Of a stretch of DNA of 64,000 nucleotides, positions 30,931 through 40,142 are shown in pieces. The stretch lies in contig OZ037870.1 in NCBI GenBank assembly GCA_964035575.1, positions 682,001-746,000 of the forward strand, in the 5' to 3' direction. The notes below the pieces were generated by a model that searched no databases, had not been told where the DNA came from, and saw only the letters and a program-made list of their open reading frames with translations. The stretch comes from Rhynchopus sp. YZ270_cl-10 (taxonomy: Eukaryota > Euglenozoa > Diplonemea > Diplonemida > Diplonemidae). A program made the position numbers and the translations under genes. Numbering within the stretch: the first letter of the stretch is position 1; each line of letters begins with the position of its first letter.

Positions 30931-31155
30931 TTTTTTTATAGAGATAATACAAGAGGGGCATAACATAAAAGCCATGTGAAGGACGTGGTGTGCTTCTATT
31001 TGCATGAGTGAAGTGAGTGGTAACTTTTTGAAGGGTGGCTAAAGCATGGTATAGGGGGTGTCCAACTTTCTTTAAATATCTGTGCGTACGAATGGCATGT
31101 AAATCTTAAGAAGTGTTTTTCGTTGATTTTTGGTGTCTCCTGTCTCAGAGTAATA

Positions 31156-31271
31156 CCACCTGATTTTTACCCGCGTAAAGGCGCGTATAGGCCCGTATAG
31201 GCCAAACCCCACCCATTTTCCCCAGCCTTTACGCGCTATACGCGCCTATACGCGGGGTAAAAATCAGGTGG
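31156..31271. mobile_element. 116-bp TA-flanked palindromic element
   Basis: The ends CCACCTGATTTTTACC and GGTAAAAATCAGGTGG are perfect reverse complements, apart from one extra C farther inside. Inner arms read GCGTAAAGGCGCGTATAGG and CCTTTACGCGCTATACGCG. Both outer flanks are TA (31154-31155 and 31272-31273), as expected for a TA target duplication of Tc1/mariner-type miniature elements. Confidence 0.8.
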
Positions 31272-31684
31272 TAATATCAAAAGAAAACAAAGAACCCATT
31301 TTAATGGAAACCCATTGAACACCTCTTAGCGAAGAAACAAAGAGAAAAGAGAGAGAGAGAGATGAAGAGAACACGCTTCCCACATGGAGCTGTGTTCTCC
31401 CCACATTTTTTTTTTGTTGTCAAAAAGAAGAGGAAAGGGGAAATAAGGAAAACATGCACCTTTTACATCTCCCTCTCTCTGTCCTACAGCATCCCACGCT
31501 GTCTCACAAGACACGTGGTATTTTGTTTGGAAATTAACGCTTTTTTGTTCTCCACCTAAGGAGGAGCCGTCCTTCCGCCTTTGTGTTTCTTATTTCAGAG
31601 AAGGGGGGTGTTATGTGTTACGCTCAATGCTTTCTGTTCTCCTGAATGGAAAGTATGGTGGGTTTCTATGTTTCAACGGTTTTT

Positions 31685-31732
31685 TAGGTGACTAAGCATG
31701 AGAGGCTTGGTTCTTTTATAAATCTTTCTTCT
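31685..31732 (+). repeat. Stem-loop repeat family A, near-consensus
   Basis: TTAGGTGACTAAGCATGAGA, then GGCTTGGTTC and TTATAAATCTTTCTT. The stem is intact. Confidence 0.8.
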
Positions 31733-31893
31733 TTTTTTTTCTTTCACTATTTCATGCATTGAAAACTGGCAACACCTTTTGTTGTCTAACCATTTTTAAA
31801 AATATTTTATACACATTGCATTTGACTCCTTTATGACGAGGTGTCGTGCGTGAACTTCATTCCCCTTCTTTTTTTTTTGTGATAACTCACACA

Positions 31894-31938
<45 letters not shown>

Positions 31939-32072
31939 TTCTGTCGGCCAGAGGCTTTTAGCCTAGGAGACCTATTGCGGTTAACGGTTCGATTTTGGAG
32001 TTTCTGTAAAAAAAAGAGGGTGCTTATCAAATACTCTGTTTCCTGTTGTCATAAAGGCCAGTCTTTTTTTTT

Positions 32073-32128
32073 CCCGGAGTGTCAGTGCCTGCGTCCCAGA
32101 GGCGTTTGCACTATCAACTTCACTTTTT
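32073..32128 (+). repeat. Stem-loop repeat family B, 5'-truncated
   Basis: CCCGGAGTGTCAGTGCCTGC, GTCCCAGAGGCGTTTGCACT, ATCAACTTCACTTTTT. The first hairpin is missing. Confidence 0.8.
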
Positions 32129-32264
32129 ATTTGAAAGTATGCGAAACTATTTGTTGGGTATTTTGCTTTTTTTTCAGAACGGAAAAGCTGTCAAAATAAG
32201 GGTGTTGTTTTGATGATTCACGCCTCACATAGGGGGGTGCGTTCCTGCAAGCCTTTGTCAAAAG

Positions 32265-32342
32265 TGCTCTCTGGGGGTTCGATAACCCACGGAGAATCAG
32301 TGCCTGCTGAAGGGTGAGGCGTTTGCACTTTCAACTTTTCTT
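32265..32342 (+). repeat. Stem-loop repeat family B, complete copy
   Basis: CTCTCTGGGGGTTCGATAACC, then CACGGAGAATC, AGTGCCTGC, GTGAGGCGTTTGCACTTTC and AACTTTTCTT. Nearly identical to 53524-53610. Confidence 0.85.
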
Positions 32343-32579
32343 ATAATAAAAAACGCCTCAGCGAGCGCTGCGTTCTCGGTCATGAGCTTTCATGGTGTAC
32401 GTTTTTTCCATTGTAAAAATTGGGAATACCCAAAGCGCAGATTTTAAAAAATTGAAAAATTGGAAAATAAAAATTTCAACTAGCCCCCCTATATTTAGGT
32501 GTGTCAACCTGAATTGATGTTCTCAGTGGTGTTTTGTTTGTCACATCTTCAGACAAAAAAAAAATACACATCGTGTTGT

Positions 32580-32638
32580 GTAGTGAAGCGCATCTTCGAT
32601 GTCTGCGTTAATCACAAAGGTTTCAAAAAAAAAAAAAA
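32580..32638 (+). repeat. Repeat family C with A-tail
   Basis: AGTGAAGCGCATCTTCGATG, then TCTGCGTTAATCACAAAGG, TTTC and about 15 A. It is a diverged copy. Confidence 0.65.
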
Positions 32639-32884
32639 ATGCGTGGATAGTTGGTGATTGCATAATGTGTCAACATAAAGAGGAAATTCCTCCAACATTT
32701 TTAATTTCCTTTTTTTTTTTTTGCAAAGATCACCCAAAAATTCGTGTACCCGATGCTTGAGGGGTTCTTTGGATTGGTGAAGGGACAAGGGGGAAAAAAA
32801 GTTTGAAAGAAAAGCAACGTTTCGAACGAACTCCTACATACATTAGGGTGGATACACATGTCTTTCCCCCCCCCCAAAGTGGAG

Positions 32885-32957
32885 CCCTCGGGGTTCCGAT
32901 AACCCGGAGTGTCAGTGACTGAGTCCCAGAGCGCTTTGCACTGTCAGTTTCACTTTT
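32885..32957 (+). repeat. Stem-loop repeat family B, complete copy
   Basis: CCTCGGGGTTCCGATAACCC, GGAGTGTCAGTGACTGAG, TCCCAGAGCGCTTTGCACTG, TCAGTTTCACTTTTT. Confidence 0.8.
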
Positions 32958-33214
32958 TTTTTGACACCATCTTCCCCATTGTCATGTAGGTTCATTGTTA
33001 CAACGGTACGTTTTGCCTTTCCTCTTTTAGGCTATTTTTTATGTCCTAAAATTCGCCATGTTTTGTTCTGTATTGTTACCAAAAAAAATATATATTTATC
33101 TGTTACGTCGAAAGAACAATCCTACACTGATTCGGTGCCCTTATTCAGAGCAGTTTGTACCCTCCTTTTTTTTTCCTCCCCCCCCTCCCCTTTTTGTAGG
33201 TGTTCCTACCCTGT

Positions 33215-33265
33215 TAGGTGACCAAGCATGAGAGGCTTGGGGTTCATTCCTATCAATTTCTTTAT
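33215..33265 (+). repeat. Stem-loop repeat family A, complete copy
   Basis: TAGGTGACCAAGCATGAGAG, GCTTGGGGTTCATTCC, TATCAATTTCTTT. The CCAAGC/GCTTGG stem has compensating changes. It lies about 200 bp before the WDHD1-like start codon. Confidence 0.8.
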
Positions 33266-33470
33266 TCATAAAACACAGAAACAGAATATTTGGCCAAAAA
33301 ACGCCATTTTTTTCTCGTATTTTATTCCCTCATCTCCTCTATTTCCCCCACGTGTACGGTAGAAAAAAAAAGGGGTTTCCATTTTTTTCCCAAAAATAAC
33401 ACATCCACCCCCTTTTCCGCTATCAACTATCAGGGTTCCACCCCCCATTCCCTCCCCCCCTTTGCAAACA

Positions 33471-36400
33471 ATGTCATCCCCAAGAGTGTCCGCTCATGAA
33501 GCAGGAGCGACACGGCTTCTGTTTGCTCCGAGCGGGGCTGAGGTGCTGACAGGAGGAAGTGACGCGAAGGTGAACGTCTTTGAGTTTGGCGCATTGATCA
33601 CCCGGGACAGACCGGTCCGGTCTTATACTGAGAGCTCGGAGGGGATTACTTGCTTTGAATTCGACGGGAATGTGAAGGAGGGTACAAGGTTTGCCGTGGG
33701 TGCACAGGATGGGGTTGTGGTGTTGTATGAAGGAGGTGCACATCGGCAGGTGTTCCGTCAGGCTGCCTGCGTCGTGCATGCATGCTCTTTTTCACCATGT
33801 GGGAAACGCCTTGCTGTCGCCAGCGACAACGGCCTCAGAATCATCTCCACACAACCCGGCTGCACCGACGCCACTGAGATCTCCTCCCCGCTTCAAAGCA
33901 GAGAGGCCGTTCTCACCGCAAAATGGCTGCCAAGCAATGTTCTTGTCGCTGCAGGAACCTCAGGGATCGCTGCGTGGGATGTCTCGGGGCCTACCCCGGT
34001 CCACAAGAAAATGCCGAAACCATTCTCCCTCACGCAGACCAGACAACGCAATGAAACCGTCGCCCTCAACCTCCCCCCCGTTGTGATGTACGGCAGCGAG
34101 GGGTTTGCCTTCCCAAAGGGAAACCAGGTTGTGTTGCAGCCCATTGGGGGTACCGCAGTGTTCTGTTCGGTGCCGGACCTGCCTGAAGGGAAGGAGGTAC
34201 TTCTCGTAGTGACCTCTGTGGCTCGGCAGGTGTTGATCTGCCTGGATGAGGTCGGCTACTTCACGTCGTTTGATATGCGGACGCGAAAGGTCATCTCCCA
34301 CATCCGCCCTGTTCTCGGCAGCGCCAACGAAGAAGTCTGCGATTTTGCATTTCACCCAAACGCACCAGGCACCATTGTCACCACCACCTCCCTCGGCATG
34401 CTCCACGTCATAGCTGGGGCCTACGTAGAGCCTGACAACGTCACCACCAAAGCGATTGATAAAAAGGCTGCTCTCAAACCAGAGAAGGAGAAGGAAGAGG
34501 AGGAAGGAGAAGACGAACACGACGACGAAAGCTCTGCCCGCGCAGAACACATGATGGACGACGAAGCGGAGGAGGGTGAGGAGGACGAAAGCATCGACAT
34601 GAAGGATGTGGACGACCACGAGGCCTTGGATGAGATTGAGATGGAGATGGGGATGAGCGACGCGAGGGGGGAGATCTCCATAGGCGCGAGACAGGCGTCG
34701 TTTCAGATCGGGCAGTCGCCAAGGCCACAGTACCCGGATGTGGAGAACACACGTATTCTGTGTTGGAACCGGATTGGTCTGGTGCGGTTGGGTGTGCCTG
34801 ACCGCCTGTCGGTGTCGATTTCCTTCTACGACAAGGCGTCGTACTCTGCAGTGCGCTTCCTCGACAAGGCAGACCCCAGTATTGCGCCACTCACAATGGC
34901 GGCCCTCGGACGTCGTTGTTGCGTGTTCGCATCCAGCGACGCAACCCTCACAAACCGCCTCCTCTACCGTGCCCTCCAGTCCTGGGGTACGAACACCGAA
35001 TGGACCCGTGTCTTCGAAATGGAGGTCCCCGTCTGTCTCGCAGTCGGCGACACCTGGGTCGCTTGCTTCACAAACCGCTACCTCAGGCTCTTCACGCATA
35101 CAGGTGTGCATATGTCGGTGGTCTCGCTCTCAGTGCGTCCAGTGTGCTGTACAGGAATCGACAGTGGGCTGCCCCCGTCCTCTGGGGATATTCCGTTGAA
35201 GCATAACCTCGCAAACCTGCTCGCCTTCGTGGTCGACGACGGACAGCAGTTGAAGCTGAAGGTGTGGGATGTGCCTGCGCAGGTGGTGGTGGATGACGAT
35301 ATCCCGTTGGCGCTGTCGGAGCACAGCTCGCTGTTGTGGATGGGGTGGACGGATGAAGGCATGATTGCGACGCAGGATTCTGTGCAGGTCATCCGTGTCC
35401 TGACGCACGCCTTTGGGCGGAGCTGGGTGCCTGTCTTCGACCCGAAGGCGTCGCGTGTCTTTGAGAACTACCACATCATCTCTGTGCGCGGACAGCAGGT
35501 CACAGCCATCCCGGTCACAGCAAACGTAGGCCCCGACCCGCGCATCGAAGAGCACCAGCAGGTGACAAAGCCGCTTCAGATCCCTGTGCACTGCGGGCAG
35601 CAGTGGACCGACAAGGAGGCGGCAGTGATGCAGGCACGTCTCGTCCTCACTGAGAAGAAACACCGTGCAGAGCACTACACAGCGGACATTGCGAAGCTCG
35701 AGCTCAAGCAGGACGCGCAGCTCATGGCGCTGTTCAAGGAGGCCATCACTGGACGGCAGGCCAGCACTGCTAGGGCACTGGACCTGGCGCGTCTGTTCAA
35801 CATGAAGGACAGACTTGAGAAGGCGATGGCGTTTGCATACACGAACAAGGAGACACAGCTGTACGAGAAGATGCGCATCATGCTTGAAGGGTTTGGCCCG
35901 AAGCAGACACGCCGCACACGTCTTCCGAATAAGCCCCCTAAGACAAAGGGAAGCACCACTGACGAAAAGCTGGAAAACCTTGCACGCAAAGTCGACACCG
36001 AGTTGCTCCAGATTCGGAAGGACATTACCAGCAGGCCTCAGGCGGCAGAGGCAAAACGGGTGGAGCCGACTGCCACTGCACCGAAGGCGCAGAAGCCACA
36101 AGCAACACGACCGCTGGCGTCGTCGATCTCAAGCATGAAGTCTACTGGGTTCTTTGCGACTGCACCGACTACACAGGAGGAGCCCCTTGATGTCGAGGGT
36201 GCACTGCAGTACATTGCGCCTGCCGACACACCGCTCCCACAGTCTCAACCACCTGCACCACGCTCCCCACGCAAGCGCAAAGCACCAGAGCCCGTTGCCG
36301 CACAGAAGAAGGTGAAGAAGAACCCTGTGAAGCCTACAGCTAAGCCTGCCAAGCCTGCTCCTAAGGAGACCAAAGAGACCAAGGCGGCTGACGATGAGGC

Positions 36401-37112
36401 GGAGTGGTGGCATGTGGATGGGGGGGATGACGTGCACAGGGGGAACACAGGGGTTATTGACACCACACAGGTCGAGCAGGAGGAGCGGGAGAAGGCGCTG
36501 AGGGATGCGCAGCGTGCACCTAAGAAGGTTGAGAAGCCTGCACCCGAGAAGCCTGCGACGTCTGCCCCAAAGACAAGCCTTGCGTCTCCATTTGCAGCAG
36601 CGCCATCAACTCCAGTCGAGCCGGTGTCGCAGGTTTTCTCCGCAGTGTCGCAGGAAAGCCAGATTATCCCATTCCTTCCACTGCCAACCCCAACCCCACC
36701 CGCCGCCGTGCCTGAACCACAACCTACACCACCCAAGGCAGAAAAGACTAACGGAAACGGTGCCTCTAAGCTGAAGAACCTCATGATGAAGAAAAAGCCT
36801 GTTGAGAAGGACGCCGGAAACGACGGTGCTGCCAAGCTGAAGAGTCTTATGATGCGCAGGAAGACCCCCGCACAAACGAAGTCTGAAAGCCCAAAGAGAC
36901 CTATCCCCGTCCCAGAACCTGCAGAGCCAAAATACCTCGACGGAACTCTGAAGGAGGTAACCGTGCCGGAACGTGCCACAACAGGTCTAGCAAATGACAG
37001 CCAGGTCTCCAGCGACCTCGGCAAGGCAAAGGAAATGGCAAGGCTCCTACAAGAAGAGGACGAAGAGGAAGACGAGGAAGATACCATGCCCATGATCAAG
37101 ATTGGGAACTAG
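33471..37112 (+). CDS. Ctf4/WDHD1 (AND-1)-like replisome scaffold
   Basis: By family knowledge, Ctf4/AND-1 is a trimeric hub that tethers DNA polymerase alpha and other factors to the CMG helicase. 1213 residues, no intron. The start at 33471 is preferred to 33462 for its AAACAATG context. Residues 1-330 form an N-terminal WD40 propeller (ARLLFAPSG-like starts, AHEAGATRLLF, ACSFSPCGKRLAVASDNG). Residues about 337-394 are a very acidic linker. Residues about 420-800 match the second, trimerising SepB-type propeller (TRILCWNRIGLVRL, WTRVFEMEV, VAVGDTWVACFTNRYLR-like VCLAVGDTWVACFTNRYLR). A helical segment follows. The Lys/Pro/Ala-rich tail carries two copies of a short motif, KLKNLMMKKKP near 1100 and KLKSLMMRRKTP near 1123. 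I see no HMG box of the animal type. Confidence 0.85.
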   Translation: MSSPRVSAHEAGATRLLFAPSGAEVLTGGSDAKVNVFEFGALITRDRPVRSYTESSEGITCFEFDGNVKEGTRFAVGAQDGVVVLYEGGAHRQVFRQAACVVHACSFSPCGKRLAVASDNGLRIISTQPGCTDATEISSPLQSREAVLTAKWLPSNVLVAAGTSGIAAWDVSGPTPVHKKMPKPFSLTQTRQRNETVALNLPPVVMYGSEGFAFPKGNQVVLQPIGGTAVFCSVPDLPEGKEVLLVVTSVARQVLICLDEVGYFTSFDMRTRKVISHIRPVLGSANEEVCDFAFHPNAPGTIVTTTSLGMLHVIAGAYVEPDNVTTKAIDKKAALKPEKEKEEEEGEDEHDDESSARAEHMMDDEAEEGEEDESIDMKDVDDHEALDEIEMEMGMSDARGEISIGARQASFQIGQSPRPQYPDVENTRILCWNRIGLVRLGVPDRLSVSISFYDKASYSAVRFLDKADPSIAPLTMAALGRRCCVFASSDATLTNRLLYRALQSWGTNTEWTRVFEMEVPVCLAVGDTWVACFTNRYLRLFTHTGVHMSVVSLSVRPVCCTGIDSGLPPSSGDIPLKHNLANLLAFVVDDGQQLKLKVWDVPAQVVVDDDIPLALSEHSSLLWMGWTDEGMIATQDSVQVIRVLTHAFGRSWVPVFDPKASRVFENYHIISVRGQQVTAIPVTANVGPDPRIEEHQQVTKPLQIPVHCGQQWTDKEAAVMQARLVLTEKKHRAEHYTADIAKLELKQDAQLMALFKEAITGRQASTARALDLARLFNMKDRLEKAMAFAYTNKETQLYEKMRIMLEGFGPKQTRRTRLPNKPPKTKGSTTDEKLENLARKVDTELLQIRKDITSRPQAAEAKRVEPTATAPKAQKPQATRPLASSISSMKSTGFFATAPTTQEEPLDVEGALQYIAPADTPLPQSQPPAPRSPRKRKAPEPVAAQKKVKKNPVKPTAKPAKPAPKETKETKAADDEAEWWHVDGGDDVHRGNTGVIDTTQVEQEEREKALRDAQRAPKKVEKPAPEKPATSAPKTSLASPFAAAPSTPVEPVSQVFSAVSQESQIIPFLPLPTPTPPAAVPEPQPTPPKAEKTNGNGASKLKNLMMKKKPVEKDAGNDGAAKLKSLMMRRKTPAQTKSESPKRPIPVPEPAEPKYLDGTLKEVTVPERATTGLANDSQVSSDLGKAKEMARLLQEEDEEEDEEDTMPMIKIGN

Positions 37113-37217
37113 ATACCCCACACATACAGCCCCCCCTCCCCCATATCTCCAGAACGAACAACGAATTAGATTCCAAATATTACTATAATCTCAAATGTAT
37201 AAAAAAAAGGTAAAAAA

Positions 37218-38059
37218 CACGGTATGGTGGCGATCGCGCGCCATGAGACCGCGATCGCACGCGATCGCGATCGCGCGATCGCGCAAAAATTGTCGCGATC
37301 GCACACACGAAAAAGTGGCGATCGCGCGCGATCGCCCGCGATCGCGGAAATCGCCCTGGGGAAAAAATTTTTTTTGTGGGGGAAAATTTTTTTTTGTGCA
37401 GGAAAAAAAAATTTTTGTGGGCAAAAAAAACCAAAGAGCGATACACGGTGGCCTGCGCCTGACTCTGGCACTGGGGGTACACGGTACACAGGTACACCCA
37501 GAGTGCCAGAGTCAAGGGTCCCCCCCAATGACATAACGAAGTATCGCTTGAAAGTACCGTTCAAGAAAACCTTGGATTGACCAAATCGAGAAAAAAATTG
37601 TCAAGTCGAAATTTCAGCCAAAATACGGTCATTTTGGTCATACCGGTGTATGTAGTAGCTAGAACACGTACATAGCCAATTTTCTGAGCGATTTCCTTCA
37701 CAAAAAAAAAAAATTTTTTTTTTTTTTTTGTGAAAAATTGGTCAAAAATCGACTTGTCTTTGGTAAAAACCACGAAAAATCGGCTGCGGAAACCCGCGTT
37801 TTAGACCCCCACAGAAGCTCAAAAGTGCCAAATTTTGCTTTCAATGGCCTCAAATCGTCGAAATTAGGCCCACATAGGGCAAAAAAATAAAAATTGAGAG
37901 TCCTTTTCCCTATGAGGCAATAACCAGCGAAGGCACGTTGGGTTCACCGTCGAGCGATCGCGCGATCGCACGCGATCGCGCTATTTTTTGCGCGATCGCG
38001 ATTTTCCCCAGATCGCGCGCGATCGCAGTCTCATGGCGCGCGATCGCGACCATACCGTG
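37218..38059. mobile_element. Fold-back element with GCGATCGC-rich terminal inverted repeats
   Basis: The left end CACGGTATGGTGGCGATCGC, then GCGCCATGAGAC, is mirrored at the right by GTCTCATGGCGC, then GCGATCGCGACCATACCGTG. The arms of about 100 bp are almost solid overlapping GCGATCGC/CGCGATCGCG palindromes. Both flanks are A6 or longer, compatible with a short A-rich target duplication. Inside lie A/T runs, a strong hairpin at 37461-37514 (GACTCTGGCACT...AGTGCCAGAGTC), and a stretch related in reverse to 16870-16975. There is no transposase. 842 bp in total. Confidence 0.85.
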
Positions 38060-38860
38060 AAAAAAAAGTATCCCTTTTTGGGGTGACATTGAAAAAGAAC
38101 CCTTAGGTGTGCGATTTGCCGATGCAAAAACATAACAAAAAAGAAAAAGGTTGTGAGAACTCAGGGGTTGTTACCAAGGTTATGCTGCTAGTAAAAGTTT
38201 TGTTTATTCAGTACCTGCGTCCCAGAGGCGTTTGTACTCATCAACTTCGCTTATTTTTTGATAGAAAAAAGACAACTAGATCATGCAATAAAAAAGAAAG
38301 CTGACAAAGAAAACAACAGTGGTCAGTATTTACAAGGGTACACCGATGAAGGACCTCAGATACCACTGAATGTCTTCAGACGGATTCATGCCGTTTGAGA
38401 GAGTTTGAGTTGCTATATTTTTTTTTCACGTCATCCCTTCGAACCCCTTCTCCACACCTTTGATGCAACCTTTTTTGTGTCCTTCATGCAATAGCAGCAA
38501 ATGGTGTTGTGATTTGACCGTTTGCGTGCCTCTCTTTTTAACCGGGTTTGCGTGTTCAGTACAAAAGCCTTTGGGAGACAGAACCAGTGCATACTCTCTC
38601 GGTGGAGGGGTAGTTGACTGCAGTTGACACACCAAAGAGGGAAAAAAAAGGTCAGGCACAGTTCACAGTGTCTTTGCTCTCTGCCGTACTCTCAGGGGTA
38701 TTGGGATGAGGGTGTGCCATTCCGTATAGTTTTTCAAACAATAGTGGAATAGAAAGATAATGCAAGTGATGTGAATTACAGTTTGATACCCCCGCACCCC
38801 CTGTATATTTTGTGTTGTGATGGAATGTGATTTTTTGACAGAGACCGCGCTGAAAAAGTG
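38060..38860. other. Gene-free spacer
   Basis: Holds a family B 3' part at 38209-38256 (CAGTACCTGCGTCCCAGAGG, CGTTTGTACTCATCAAC) and otherwise AT-rich DNA with no supported gene. Confidence 0.5.
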
Positions 38861-40080
38861 GAGCAGACTCTAGGAAATGCTCTCTGCCTCTTGTGGCCTG
38901 CAGCATGCCGAGTTCCTGCGAGAGACATCCTTTCCCTTTCCCTTTCCCCTTTTCTGAGAGTGATTTTGTTGCTGCGAGTTTTGGCGCATGATCGACACTT
39001 TGACGAACGACGTCCCGCAACACTGCAGACTGCAGGACATCTTGACGCCCGCTAATCACGGGAATCATGGAGACACATACGTTCGCCGTCTGAGCCACTC
39101 ACACAACTCACAACAGAAGACACCTGCAGCCTCAGTCCTCTCTTTTCCCTTCGGATGATGATAGTTTATTTTTTTTCAACACACACAATGGAAATGAAGC
39201 TTCGGCTCACGACATTACTTTAGAGCTCTGACATAATAGTGTGTTTGTTTTGTCAGCAGTGCATCGGCACACCTCTGTTCTTGACCACCGCCGTTTCAAC
39301 CGCTTGATGACATCTTCCGTGACTCACAGCGGCGGGGTTGTGTGGGAGAGATTCTGAGAACACTTTTTTTTCACCTGAAAACAGCCACATCACAGTGATG
39401 CAATATAGTTTAATTAACCAACCTAGTCGGGCACCTCGTAACTGTCCGCTGATGACAACTTTTCCTCCATCTGGAGCCTGAGTACGTTTCCTTGAGGAGC
39501 ACTGGTCCGTGGTATCCCAACCTCTTGAAGCCCAACAGCACGTCGCTGGTTGCCTTTGTCGTCGCGTCCAGCACCAACTGCGACAACAGCGCCCGTTTCT
39601 CTTTAGCGGTGTACTTCTTGTCCAGGTGGACCTCGAACAACTACCGCAACATCCACTCGAATTTAGACGCGAAAAATGCGTCAATCCATTGTAACCAGCT
39701 AGTCATCCCAGAAGGGATGACCGAGACAGGTAGTCTTTCCAAAACAAGGCACCTTGCCTCGACCCTCAGACCCTCTGCAGATGAGCAGACTCTAGGAAAT
39801 GCTCTCTGCCTCTTGTGGCCTGCAGCATGCCGAGTTCCTGCGAGAGACATCCTTTCCCTTTCCCTTTTCCTTTCCCCTTTTCTGAGAGTGATTTTGTTGT
39901 TGTGAGTTTTTGGCGCATGATCGACACTTTGACGAACGACGTCCCGCAACACTGCAGACTGCAGGACATCTTGACGCCCGCTAATCACGGGAATCATGGA
40001 GACACATACGTTCGCCGTCTGAGCCACTCACACAATTCACAACAGAAGACACCTGCAGCCTCAGTCCTCTCTTTTCCCTT
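38861..40080 (+). repeat. Dispersed repeat family D, copy 2, with extra coding-like insert
   Basis: Partial R (38861-39115), I (39116-39502), an additional unique segment of about 238 bp (39503-39740), R again (39741-40043), then the first ~37 bp of I (to 40080). The extra segment reads as protein on the minus strand (VHLDKKYTAKEKRALLSQLV) and runs on into block I in the same frame. The longer structure may therefore be nearer to the ancestral element. The copy ends 62 bp before the next gene's start codon. Confidence 0.85.
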
Positions 40081-40142
40081 TCAATGTGCCAGCATCAAAC
40101 CACACCTTTCCACAACCCTCCCCATCTCCCACCACAGCAGGG

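Larger units (their letters stand above)
30716..33470. other. Gene-free spacer dense in stem-loop repeats
   Basis: Carries family A at 30891, 31685 and 33215, family B at 32073, 32265 and 32885, family C at 32580 and the TA-flanked palindrome at 31156. Between them are T-rich and A-rich runs only. I see no coding sequence. Confidence 0.6.
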
